This document shows, piece after piece, positions 57,684 to 64,000 of a DNA stretch of 64,000 bases. Position numbers and translations under genes: made by a program. The stretch is from Pseudoduganella violacea (GTDB lineage Bacteria; Pseudomonadota; Gammaproteobacteria; Burkholderiales; Burkholderiaceae_D): the NCBI RefSeq assembly GCF_014191875.1, contig NZ_JACHXD010000009.1:215187-279186 (forward strand). Direction: 5' to 3'. Position 1 is the first letter of the stretch. Every line of letters starts with the position of its first letter. The notes under the pieces were generated by a model, which was not told the origin of the DNA, searched no databases, and saw nothing but the letters and a program-made list of their open reading frames with translations.

Positions 57684-58388
57684 TCAGTTTGCGATTGGGT
57701 TTTGCAAGCTAATTAATTGGGCCGCTTGGAGCAGCGAGGCAACTATACCATCAGAATTGATTTTGTGTATACACTCTCCGTGGTTATATCCATATGGCAC
57801 GGTGAGCACTGGACAGCCGGCCGCGCGCGCGGCTTCGGCGTCGTTCGAAGAGTCGCCGATGGCCACTACCTGCGCCGGCTCCAGCCCGAAATCGTGGCAG
57901 ACCTGCAGCAGCGGCAGCGGGTCCGGTTTTTTCTTCGGCAGCGAATCGCCGCCATACACAATCTCGAAATAGCCATCCAATTTTTTTTGCGCCAGCAGCG
58001 GGCGCGCAAAGGCGATTGGCTTGTTGGTGACGCAGGCCAGACGCAGTCCCGCATCCTTGAATGCCTGCAGGCCGGCCATCACGTCCGGATACAAGGTGCT
58101 GTGGTTGCCGTTGATGTCGAGGTAGTGGCGCTGATAGGCGTCCATCGCGGCGGGGAAATGGCGTTCCACGCCATCGGCTTCGTGGTCTAGCGCGAGCACG
58201 CTGCGGATCAGGTTTTCCGAACCCTTGCCGACCATGATCTGAATGCGCTCGGCGCTGATGGGCGCCAGATTCAGATCGGCGCGCATGCGGTTGATGGCGA
58301 CGTGGAAGTCCGGCACGGTGTCGAGCATCGTGCCGTCCAGATCGATGATGGCGGCGCGCACGCCGCGAAGCACAGACGCCGCCGTCAT
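57684..58388 (-). CDS. gph: Phosphoglycolate phosphatase
   Basis: This 234-residue HAD hydrolase has motif I AAIIDLDGTMLDTVPDF with the nucleophile Asp, motif II in ACVTNKPIAFA, and motif III/IV in KKKPDPLPLL and VAIGDSSNDAEAARAAG. It removes phosphate from 2-phosphoglycolate formed by ribulose bisphosphate side reactions and DNA repair. It begins 2 bases after the rpe stop, and this rpe-gph-trp order is common in betaproteobacteria. Its 3' end meets the trp leader. Confidence 0.95.
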   Translation of the reverse strand: MTAASVLRGVRAAIIDLDGTMLDTVPDFHVAINRMRADLNLAPISAERIQIMVGKGSENLIRSVLALDHEADGVERHFPAAMDAYQRHYLDINGNHSTLYPDVMAGLQAFKDAGLRLACVTNKPIAFARPLLAQKKLDGYFEIVYGGDSLPKKKPDPLPLLQVCHDFGLEPAQVVAIGDSSNDAEAARAAGCPVLTVPYGYNHGECIHKINSDGIVASLLQAAQLISLQNPIAN

Positions 58389-58390
58389 GC

Positions 58391-59056
58391 TTACACCGTC
58401 GCCAGTTGGACGCGCATGGCGTCGATCACGGCCTTGTAGTCCGGCTGGCCGAAGATGGCGGAACCGGCCACGAAGGTGTCGGCGCCCGCTGCCGCGGCGG
58501 CGGCGATATTGTCGACCTTGATGCCGCCGTCCACTTCCAGCAGGATGTCGCGGCCGGATTCATTGATCATCTGGCGCGCCAGGGCGATCTTCTTCAATGC
58601 CTGCGGGATGAAGGACTGGCCGCCGAAGCCGGGGTTGACCGACATGATCAGGATCATGTCGATCTTGTCCATCACGTGTTCCAGGTGGTGCAGCGGCGTG
58701 GCGGGGTTGAACACCAGGCCGGCCTTGCAGCCGTTGTCGCGGATCAGTTGCAGGGTGCGGTCGATATGGTCCGAGGCTTCCGGGTGGAAGGTGATGATGT
58801 TGGCGCCTGCCTTGGCGAAATCGGGGATGATGCGGTCGACCGGCTTGACCATCAGATGCACATCGATCGGCACTTGTACGTGCGGACGGATGGCCTGGCA
58901 CACCAGTGGACCGACCGTCAGGTTGGGCACATAGTGATTGTCCATCACGTCGAAGTGGATGATGTCGGCGCCGGCGGCGACGACATTGCGCACTTCCTCG
59001 CCCAGGCGGGCGAAGTCGGCGGACAGGATGCTGGGAGCGATGCGGAAAGTAGTCAT
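58391..59056 (-). CDS. rpe: Ribulose-phosphate 3-epimerase
   Basis: The ATG at 59056 gives 221 residues starting [21 protein letters not shown]. The metal-ligand region is [17 protein letters not shown], then [22 protein letters not shown] and the catalytic Asp in [11 protein letters not shown]. It interconverts ribulose 5-phosphate and xylulose 5-phosphate in the pentose phosphate pathway. It heads the rpe-gph-trpL-trpEGDC group on the minus strand. A 186-base gap separates it from the divergent apaG. Confidence 0.97.
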   Translation of the reverse strand: MTTFRIAPSILSADFARLGEEVRNVVAAGADIIHFDVMDNHYVPNLTVGPLVCQAIRPHVQVPIDVHLMVKPVDRIIPDFAKAGANIITFHPEASDHIDRTLQLIRDNGCKAGLVFNPATPLHHLEHVMDKIDMILIMSVNPGFGGQSFIPQALKKIALARQMINESGRDILLEVDGGIKVDNIAAAAAAGADTFVAGSAIFGQPDYKAVIDAMRVQLATV

Positions 59057-59242
59057 GGTGGGGCTTGCCTTAAAAAGATGCGCTATTTTACGCTGCCGTG
59101 ACTCATCCCGCAGCCGCGGCGACACATTTAAGGGGGACACACCTTGCGCCCGCGCCGGATTTGCGGTGCAATGTGGGACACGCGATATGAAAACGCCATA
59201 ATTACACTCGAGGCATGTTTGCCGCCCAATCAAGGAAACTCG

Positions 59243-59617
59243 ATGCCCCAGTATGAATTCACCGTTGCGGTCAGAACCCAGTATCTGCCGGAACAGTCCG
59301 ATCCTGAACGCACCAATTTCGTGTTCACCTATTCGATCACGATCCAGAACACGGGCACCGTGGCCGCGCAGCTGATCTCGCGCCATTGGGTCATCACCGA
59401 TGCCAGCAACCGTAAGGAAGAAGTGCGCGGCCTCGGCGTGGTCGGCCATCAGCCGCTGCTGCAGCCCGGTGAAACGTTTGAATACACCAGCGGCACCCAG
59501 CTCGCCACGCCGCAAGGATCGATGGTAGGCGAATACTTCTGCGTGGCCGAAGACGGCCACCAGTTCGAAGCCAAGATTCCGGAATTCGTTCTGTCCCTGC
59601 CGCGCACCTTGCACTGA
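59243..59617 (+). CDS. apaG: ApaG/DUF525 protein
   Basis: The ATG at 59243 has AAGGAAACTC upstream and gives 124 residues. The ApaG fold (FN3-like) shows [48 protein letters not shown]-like [17 protein letters not shown], and [12 protein letters not shown]. It is often encoded near apaH or folate genes and binds pyrophosphate-type ligands in structures; its role is not settled. It is followed by a likely terminator at 59661. Confidence 0.93.
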   Translation: MPQYEFTVAVRTQYLPEQSDPERTNFVFTYSITIQNTGTVAAQLISRHWVITDASNRKEEVRGLGVVGHQPLLQPGETFEYTSGTQLATPQGSMVGEYFCVAEDGHQFEAKIPEFVLSLPRTLH

Positions 59618-59660
59618 GCGGCAGGAGCGGCATCCCTGGCACGCCGGTGGTGGGCGTGCC

Positions 59661-59684
59661 GCAGCCTGCGGGCTGCCTGTTTTA
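59661..59684 (+). terminator. Probable terminator after apaG
   Basis: GCAGCC TGCG GGCTGC followed by CTGTTTTA forms a short strong stem with a T run, 44 bases after the apaG stop and overlapping the end of the convergent small gene. Confidence 0.6.
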
Positions 59685-59819
59685 CTCGACGCCTTGGTCG
59701 TCCTTCTTTTCCGGCAGAGCCTTGACCGGCGGAGTTTTCTTCTTGCTCGGCAGCGTCCACCAGACGATAAAGACCAGCAGGAAGAGGGCCACCAGCGCTT
59801 CAATCATTAGATACCACAT
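59682..59819 (-). CDS. Small single-pass membrane protein
   Basis: A 45-residue minus-strand frame starts at the ATG at 59819 and ends with TAA at 59682. A GGGGAT lies about 5 bases before the start. The product has a hydrophobic helix ([18 protein letters not shown], residues ~4-21) and a Lys/Pro-rich tail with KKKTPPVK. Proteins of this design are small inner-membrane anchors of unknown role. The start lies only 11 bases from the divergent mltA start, so promoters must overlap the coding regions. Confidence 0.6.
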   Translation of the reverse strand: MWYLMIEALVALFLLVFIVWWTLPSKKKTPPVKALPEKKDDQGVE

Positions 59820-59830
59820 AGATAATCCCC

Positions 59831-61069
59831 ATGTTATTCGCACGCCGTAGTCTACTCGTTTCTCCCGCCCCCGTCGCCGCTACCGCCCTGGCCTTGCTCC
59901 TGAGCGCCTGCGGCACCACGCCGCCGCCAGTCCAACCGGTCAAGCCCGCGCCCGCGCAGCCGGCCACGCCGCCCGTCCAGCCGGCGCCGGTGCAGCCCGC
60001 GCCAGCCGCGCCGGCGCGTCCGGCCAAGACTGAATTCGTGCCGGTGCGCTTCTCCTCCCTGCCGGGCTGGACGCGCGACGACGTGCGCGCCGCATGGCCC
60101 GCCTTCATGTCTTCCTGCGGCGTGCTGGCCAAGCAGGCCGACTGGAAGGAGCCGTGCACCATCGCGCGCGGCGTGAACGGCAATGACGAAAAGGCGATCC
60201 GCCTGTTCTTCGAATCCTTCCTGCAGCCGCACCAGGTGGTGGCGGCCGATGGCGCCAATAGTGGCCTGGTCACAGGCTATTACGAACCGCTGCTGCAAGG
60301 TTCGCGCAAGCGCGGCGGCCCATTCCAGACGCCCCTGTATAAAGCGCCGGATGACCTAGTGACGGTGGAACTGGCCAGCATTTATCCGCAACTGAAAGGC
60401 ATGCGTTTGCGCGGCCGCCTGCAAGGCAAGAAAGTGGTGCCATATGCGACCCGCGCCGAAATCGAGAAGGCCGACTTCAAGGGCAAGGAATTGATGTGGG
60501 TGGACGATGCGGTGGAAGCCTTCTTCCTGCAAGTACAAGGCTCGGGCCGCGTCCAGCTCGGCGATACCCAGGAAACCGTGCGCGTCGCCTATGCCGACCA
60601 GAATGGCCACCCGTATAAGTCCATCGGCAAATACCTGGTGGAGAAGGGGGAGCTGACGGCCGACCAAGCCTCGGCCCAGGGCATCAAAGCGTGGATTGCC
60701 GGCCATCCGACGCGCCAGCAGGAACTGTTCAACGCCAACCCGAGCTATATCTTCTTCCGCGAAGAGAAGTTGCCGGACCCAAAAGTGGGTCCGAAAGGTT
60801 CGCTCGGCGTGCCGCTGACGCCGCAGCGTTCCGTCGCCGTCGACGCTGCGCAACTGCCGCTGGGCGCGCCACTGTTCATCGCGACCACTCAACCGAACAG
60901 CGAAGTGCCGCTGCAAAGGCTGGTGATGGCGCAGGACACCGGCGGCGCCATCAAAGGCGCCATCCGCGTCGACTACTTCTTTGGCTTCGGCCCGGAAGCG
61001 GCGGAAAACGCTGGTCGCATGAAGCAGTCGGGCAATGTCTGGGTGCTGCTGCCGCGACTGCAGCGCTGA
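59831..61069 (+). CDS. mltA: Membrane-bound lytic transglycosylase A (MltA), lipoprotein
   Basis: This 412-residue protein has a lipoprotein signal with the lipobox LSAC at about residue 27, and a Pro/Ala/Gln-rich linker (residues 30-65). The MltA domain has FVPVRFSSLPGWTRDD and GLVTGYYEPLLQGS. The C-terminal 3D domain contains the catalytic Asp in QDTGGAIKGAIRVDYFFGFG. It cleaves the MurNAc-GlcNAc bond of peptidoglycan at the outer membrane. No clear ribosome binding site precedes the ATG. Confidence 0.95.
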   Translation: MLFARRSLLVSPAPVAATALALLLSACGTTPPPVQPVKPAPAQPATPPVQPAPVQPAPAAPARPAKTEFVPVRFSSLPGWTRDDVRAAWPAFMSSCGVLAKQADWKEPCTIARGVNGNDEKAIRLFFESFLQPHQVVAADGANSGLVTGYYEPLLQGSRKRGGPFQTPLYKAPDDLVTVELASIYPQLKGMRLRGRLQGKKVVPYATRAEIEKADFKGKELMWVDDAVEAFFLQVQGSGRVQLGDTQETVRVAYADQNGHPYKSIGKYLVEKGELTADQASAQGIKAWIAGHPTRQQELFNANPSYIFFREEKLPDPKVGPKGSLGVPLTPQRSVAVDAAQLPLGAPLFIATTQPNSEVPLQRLVMAQDTGGAIKGAIRVDYFFGFGPEAAENAGRMKQSGNVWVLLPRLQR

Positions 61070-61092
61070 ACTGGCGCTGCGTGCGGAGCCAC

Positions 61093-61530
61093 TTAGCGTA
61101 GCACCAATACCGGCAGCGTGGTGTGGGCGAGCACCTTCTGCGTCTCGCTGCCGAGGAAAAGCTTGTTCAGGCCGCGCCGCCCGTGCGAGGCCATGAGGAT
61201 GATGTCGCAGCCGAATTTTTCGGCCGCTGTCACGATTTCATCGTAGGGCGTGGGCGATACCGCCACCACGCCTTCGCAAGGCACGCCCGCCTCCTTGGCG
61301 GCAAGGGCGACCCGCTCCACGCTGGCGCGGGCCGCCGCGTCCATCTGACGTTCGAATACAGTGGCGTCGGGAACAATCACGCCATCGCCCATCGGCACGA
61401 AGGGAAAGGGCTGGGCCACTGAAATCGTCACCAGCCGCGCGCCATTTAATTTGGCGAACTGGATGGCGGTTTCGGTCGCTTTGTGCGACAGCTCGGAGCC
61501 GTCGGTCGGCAGCAAAATACTCTTGTACAT
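61093..61530 (-). CDS. Universal stress protein (UspA family)
   Basis: This 145-residue protein begins MYKSILLPTDGSELSHKA and carries the ATP-binding pattern G-2x-G-9x-G-(S/T) in ASHGRRGLNKLFLGSETQ, so it is the nucleotide-binding UspA/UspG type. It is usually induced in stress or stationary phase. It lies between mltA and the MFS gene as a single minus-strand gene. Confidence 0.93.
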   Translation of the reverse strand: MYKSILLPTDGSELSHKATETAIQFAKLNGARLVTISVAQPFPFVPMGDGVIVPDATVFERQMDAAARASVERVALAAKEAGVPCEGVVAVSPTPYDEIVTAAEKFGCDIILMASHGRRGLNKLFLGSETQKVLAHTTLPVLVLR

Positions 61531-61572
61531 GGCAACCTCCTATATAGAGGTCAGTGTAGAACCCTTGTTGGC

Positions 61573-62844
61573 TCAGGGGCGCACGCTTCGGATGGGGCGC
61601 GACAGCAGCATCGCCGCCGTCAGCGCCACGCCGCCCGCCGCCACGCAGGCTAGGCCGGTGCGGATGCTGAAGTGGTCGGCCACGTAGCCGGCGGCCAAGG
61701 CGCCCAGCGGCGCGGTGGCGATGGTCAGGAAGCGCATGGTCGAGATCATGCGGCCCAAAAACTCGTCGGGTGTGGCTTTCTGGCGCAGCGCCATATAGGG
61801 GACAAAGTAGAGCATCACGCCGCAGTCGAAGAAGAAGACCAGGGCCGCATACGCCACAGCGCTGGCCGTCGCGCTGCCGAACAGCGTGGCCGGAATGGCC
61901 GGCATCAGCACAAAGCCCATGGCGGTCGCGCCTACGCCCAGCAGAATCGTCACACCCTGTCCATAGCGCCGGTTGAGAGGCTTCAGCAGCAGCGAGCTGA
62001 CAAAAACACCGATCCCGCCCAGCATCTGCGCCGTCCCCAGTACGCCCGGCGACATGCCCAGTTCGCGCGTCGCGAACAGCAGCACCAGGGCCGAGTAGCC
62101 ATAGAACAGCAGATGCCAGGCTGCGGCCGACCAGGCCAGCGCGCGCAGCAGCGGCTGCTGCCATATATACGCCAGGCCATCGCGGATATCGCGTAGCGGG
62201 TGCTTGTCGGAGGGCGGCGGCACCGGATCGCGCACGCTGACCTTGCGCATCAGCTGCACCGAACACAGGAAGGTGGCGGCATTGACCAGGATGGCGAAGG
62301 GGGCGCTCAGCCATTGGATCAGTATCCCGGCCATGCCAGGTGCAATCAGACGCGAAGCGGAATCGGTGGCGGCGAATTTGGACTGCGCGTCGATCAACCC
62401 TTCGCGGCCCACCATAAAGGTGAGGAAGATCTGTTCGGCGCCGCCACCCACCAGGGAGCACATACCCATGATGAAGGCCACGGTATACATCCAGGGCATC
62501 GACAGCATGCCCAACCACCAGCCCAGCGGTACGCTCGCCAGAGTGAGTGCCTGCACGATCTTGCTTGCCAAAAGAATGGGCAACTTGGCGCGCCGGTCCA
62601 GCCAGACGCCGGCGGGCAGGGCGAACAAGGCGAAGGGAATGGCTTGCGCCGCGGTCATCATGCCCATCTGCGCCGGCGACGCGTGCAGCAGCAGTACGGA
62701 GCACAGGGGCAGGGCGAGGGCGCTGATCTGGCCGCCGAAGCCATTCAGGATGCTGCTGATCCAGTAGCGGCGGAAATCGGCGCTGCGCAGCAGGGCGTCC
62801 TTGCTAAGCTGTTCGGCGAGGTAGGAGCGAAAGACCGTAAACAT
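61573..62844 (-). CDS. MFS transporter (MFS_3/EntS-like exporter)
   Basis: This 423-residue membrane protein has twelve predicted helices. The opening LRSADFRRYWISSILNGFGGQISALALPL and the loop 2-3 motif GVWLDRRAKLPIL are typical of the MFS_3 (EntS/enterobactin exporter-like) branch. Others are VLFDSPVR-type RLIAPGMAGILIQWL and DEFLGRMISTMRFL. It is likely an efflux pump for a small hydrophobic molecule or siderophore. No biosynthesis genes are adjacent, so the substrate is open. Confidence 0.9.
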   Translation of the reverse strand: MFTVFRSYLAEQLSKDALLRSADFRRYWISSILNGFGGQISALALPLCSVLLLHASPAQMGMMTAAQAIPFALFALPAGVWLDRRAKLPILLASKIVQALTLASVPLGWWLGMLSMPWMYTVAFIMGMCSLVGGGAEQIFLTFMVGREGLIDAQSKFAATDSASRLIAPGMAGILIQWLSAPFAILVNAATFLCSVQLMRKVSVRDPVPPPSDKHPLRDIRDGLAYIWQQPLLRALAWSAAAWHLLFYGYSALVLLFATRELGMSPGVLGTAQMLGGIGVFVSSLLLKPLNRRYGQGVTILLGVGATAMGFVLMPAIPATLFGSATASAVAYAALVFFFDCGVMLYFVPYMALRQKATPDEFLGRMISTMRFLTIATAPLGALAAGYVADHFSIRTGLACVAAGGVALTAAMLLSRPIRSVRP

Positions 62845-62922
62845 TGAAGCTTGAATATACCAGCGCGGCGGATGAAAAGGCTACAATCGCCGCACACCTT
62901 TCACTCTGGAGGAGATACATCG

Positions 62923-63699
62923 ATGCAATACGAAGACCTGATCGTTGAAGTGCACGACAAAGTGGCCCTGATCCGCCTGAACCGTCCCAAGGCGCTGAAT
63001 GCGCTGAACGACCGCATGATGAATGAGCTGGGCGATGCCTTCGCCAAGTTCGATGCCGACCCGAATATCGGCTGCATCGTCCTGACCGGCAGTGAAAAGG
63101 CGTTTGCCGCCGGCGCCGACATCGCCGCCATGGCCGACTATACATACCAGGACACCTACCGCGACAACTACATCACCCGCAACTGGGAGCATATCCTCAA
63201 AGTGCGCAAGCCCGTGGTGGGCGCGGTGGCCGGCTATGTATTAGGCGGCGGCTGCGAGCTGGCCATGATGTGCGACTTCCTGATCGCGGCCGACAGCGCC
63301 AAATTCGGCCAGCCCGAAATCAAGGTCGGCGTCACGCCCGGCGCCGGCGGCACCCAGCGCCTGCCGCGCACCATCGGCAAAGCCAAGGCCATGGACATGC
63401 TGCTGACCGCCCGCACCATCGATGCCGCCGAAGCTGAGCGCATTGGCCTGGTCTCGCGTATTGTGCCTGCCGACAAACTGATCGAAGAGACCCTGGCTGC
63501 GGCCAATACCATTGCCGCCATGCCCTTGTCAGTCGCCATGATGATCAAGGATGCCGTGAACCGCGCCTTCGAAACCACTCTGACCGAAGGCGTGAATTAC
63601 GAGCGCCGCCTGTTCCACGCCGCCTTCGGCACGCCGGCCCAGCGCGAAGGCATGCACGCCTTCCTGGAAAAACGCTTGCCAAAGTTCGACGGCCTTTGA
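62923..63699 (+). CDS. Enoyl-CoA hydratase
   Basis: The ATG at 62923 has GGAGGAG at about 9 bases, and the product has 258 residues. It shows [27 protein letters not shown] (oxyanion region), [40 protein letters not shown] with the catalytic Glu, and a late [19 protein letters not shown]. This is the crotonase-type short-chain enoyl-CoA hydratase of beta-oxidation (FadB/PaaF-like). It is transcribed toward the rRNA operon leader at 63.7 kb. Confidence 0.94.
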   Translation: MQYEDLIVEVHDKVALIRLNRPKALNALNDRMMNELGDAFAKFDADPNIGCIVLTGSEKAFAAGADIAAMADYTYQDTYRDNYITRNWEHILKVRKPVVGAVAGYVLGGGCELAMMCDFLIAADSAKFGQPEIKVGVTPGAGGTQRLPRTIGKAKAMDMLLTARTIDAAEAERIGLVSRIVPADKLIEETLAAANTIAAMPLSVAMMIKDAVNRAFETTLTEGVNYERRLFHAAFGTPAQREGMHAFLEKRLPKFDGL

Positions 63700-63763
63700 T
63701 ATAGTTCTGCCCCTGCCGCGACGGTTGATGCAAATCACGAAGCGACAGGGAAAGAAAAGAAGC

Positions 63764-63792
63764 TTGACGAATCGCACGAAACACTAGATAAT
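63764..63792 (+). promoter_or_regulatory. rRNA operon promoter
   Basis: TTGACG (63764-63769), a 17-base spacer and GATAAT (63787-63792) make a strong sigma-70 promoter. A-rich sequence (AAAGAAAAGAAG) just upstream resembles an UP element. Confidence 0.75.
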
Positions 63793-64000
63793 CTCGCTTC
63801 TCTGCTGCTGACAAACACAACGCTTTGTCGATAAATGCAGCGATCAGGATCTTTAAAAATTAACAGTCGATAAGTGTGGGCGTTTGATGATGTGCCCGGG
63901 ACTTCGGTCCTGAAGCTCAAATAATAGATTCAAACGCTCATGCAAATATATTAAACGTGACCTTCGCAAGAAGGGATCGTCAGTATTTTGAGTGAGTGAC
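63793..64000 (+). other. rRNA operon leader with boxA-like element
   Basis: The stretch downstream of the promoter contains ATCTTTAAAAATTA at 63849, a boxA-like antitermination element. Further on is GATAAGTGTGGGCGTTTGATG, a sequence typical of betaproteobacterial 16S leaders, and the AGTATTTTGAGTGAGTGAC tail typical of the approach to 16S. The 16S rRNA gene would begin just beyond the right edge; no mature rRNA sequence is present. Confidence 0.75.

Noticed and set aside
1..64000. CRISPR arrays, prophage or complete insertion sequences
   Set aside because: No regularly spaced short repeats, no transposase or integrase, and no phage structural genes were seen on either strand.

Overview
The window looks like chromosomal DNA of a G+C-rich betaproteobacterium, most likely Burkholderiales, family Oxalobacteraceae (Massilia, Duganella or Janthinobacterium relatives). 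This is inferred from family content and gene order: rpe-gph followed by trpEGDC, a PEP-CTERM protein, a BPSL0067/STY0301-like pair, XapX and DUF1275 proteins, a periplasmic IorAB-type molybdoenzyme, and a ribosomal RNA leader at the right edge. The genus cannot be fixed from the sequence alone. Coding density is high and the genes lie on both strands.

Layout. 1-4.9 kb: end of a YdhS-like oxidoreductase, a periplasmic binding protein, an HxlR regulator, a chemoreceptor, and an orphan LuxR-type response regulator. 4.9-11.5 kb: a tight seven-gene minus-strand operon (Tat-exported alpha/beta hydrolase, catalase, isochorismatase-like hydrolase, XapX, amidohydrolase, DoxX, DUF1275). 11.6-19.4 kb: small secreted, membrane, regulatory and acetyltransferase genes, with a REP-like inverted repeat pair at 12.0 kb. 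19.5-21.4 kb: a lower-G+C EptA-like gene between a tRNA-Phe and a decayed copy of that tRNA's 3' end plus terminator. 21.5-29.7 kb: membrane and surface-polysaccharide genes, a cache/SGNH pair, a PEP-CTERM protein, a LysR remnant, and trhP (yegQ) preceded by a perfect FNR/Anr-type box. 29.9-35.1 kb: a GntP-family transporter, then two tandem alkaline phosphatases and a third secreted protein behind two Pho-box-like repeats. 35.1-40.7 kb: a LysR, GMC oxidoreductase, aldehyde dehydrogenase, catalase-like and monooxygenase-like cluster. 40.8-45 kb: a ParA orphan, an orphan T6SS-amidase/immunity-like pair, rnk, and a VapBC module lying between a second identical tRNA-Phe and a second decayed tRNA 3'-end copy. 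45-53.4 kb: a UbiH-type hydroxylase, DsbC, a periplasmic molybdenum oxidase operon with a MocA-like maturase, an M61 peptidase and a GGDEF protein. 53.4-59.1 kb: rpe-gph-trpL-trpE-trpG-trpD-trpC with a recognisable tryptophan leader peptide and attenuator. 59.2-64 kb: apaG, a small membrane protein, mltA, a universal stress protein, an MFS exporter, an enoyl-CoA hydratase, and the promoter and leader of an rRNA operon whose 16S gene would begin just beyond the window.

How genes work together. The 4.9-11.5 kb operon combines peroxide detoxification with small hydrolases and membrane proteins, which suggests an oxidative or electrophile stress unit. The 35-40 kb cluster can be read as an alcohol to aldehyde to acid route with a heme peroxidase to remove by-product peroxide. 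The phosphatase operon appears to be controlled by phosphate, and the trp operon by transcription attenuation.

The signal I consider most worth following is the matched architecture of the two tRNA-Phe loci. Each has one cargo unit (eptA-like; vapBC) between the intact tRNA/terminator and a degenerate direct repeat of the same sequence, with no integrase in sight.
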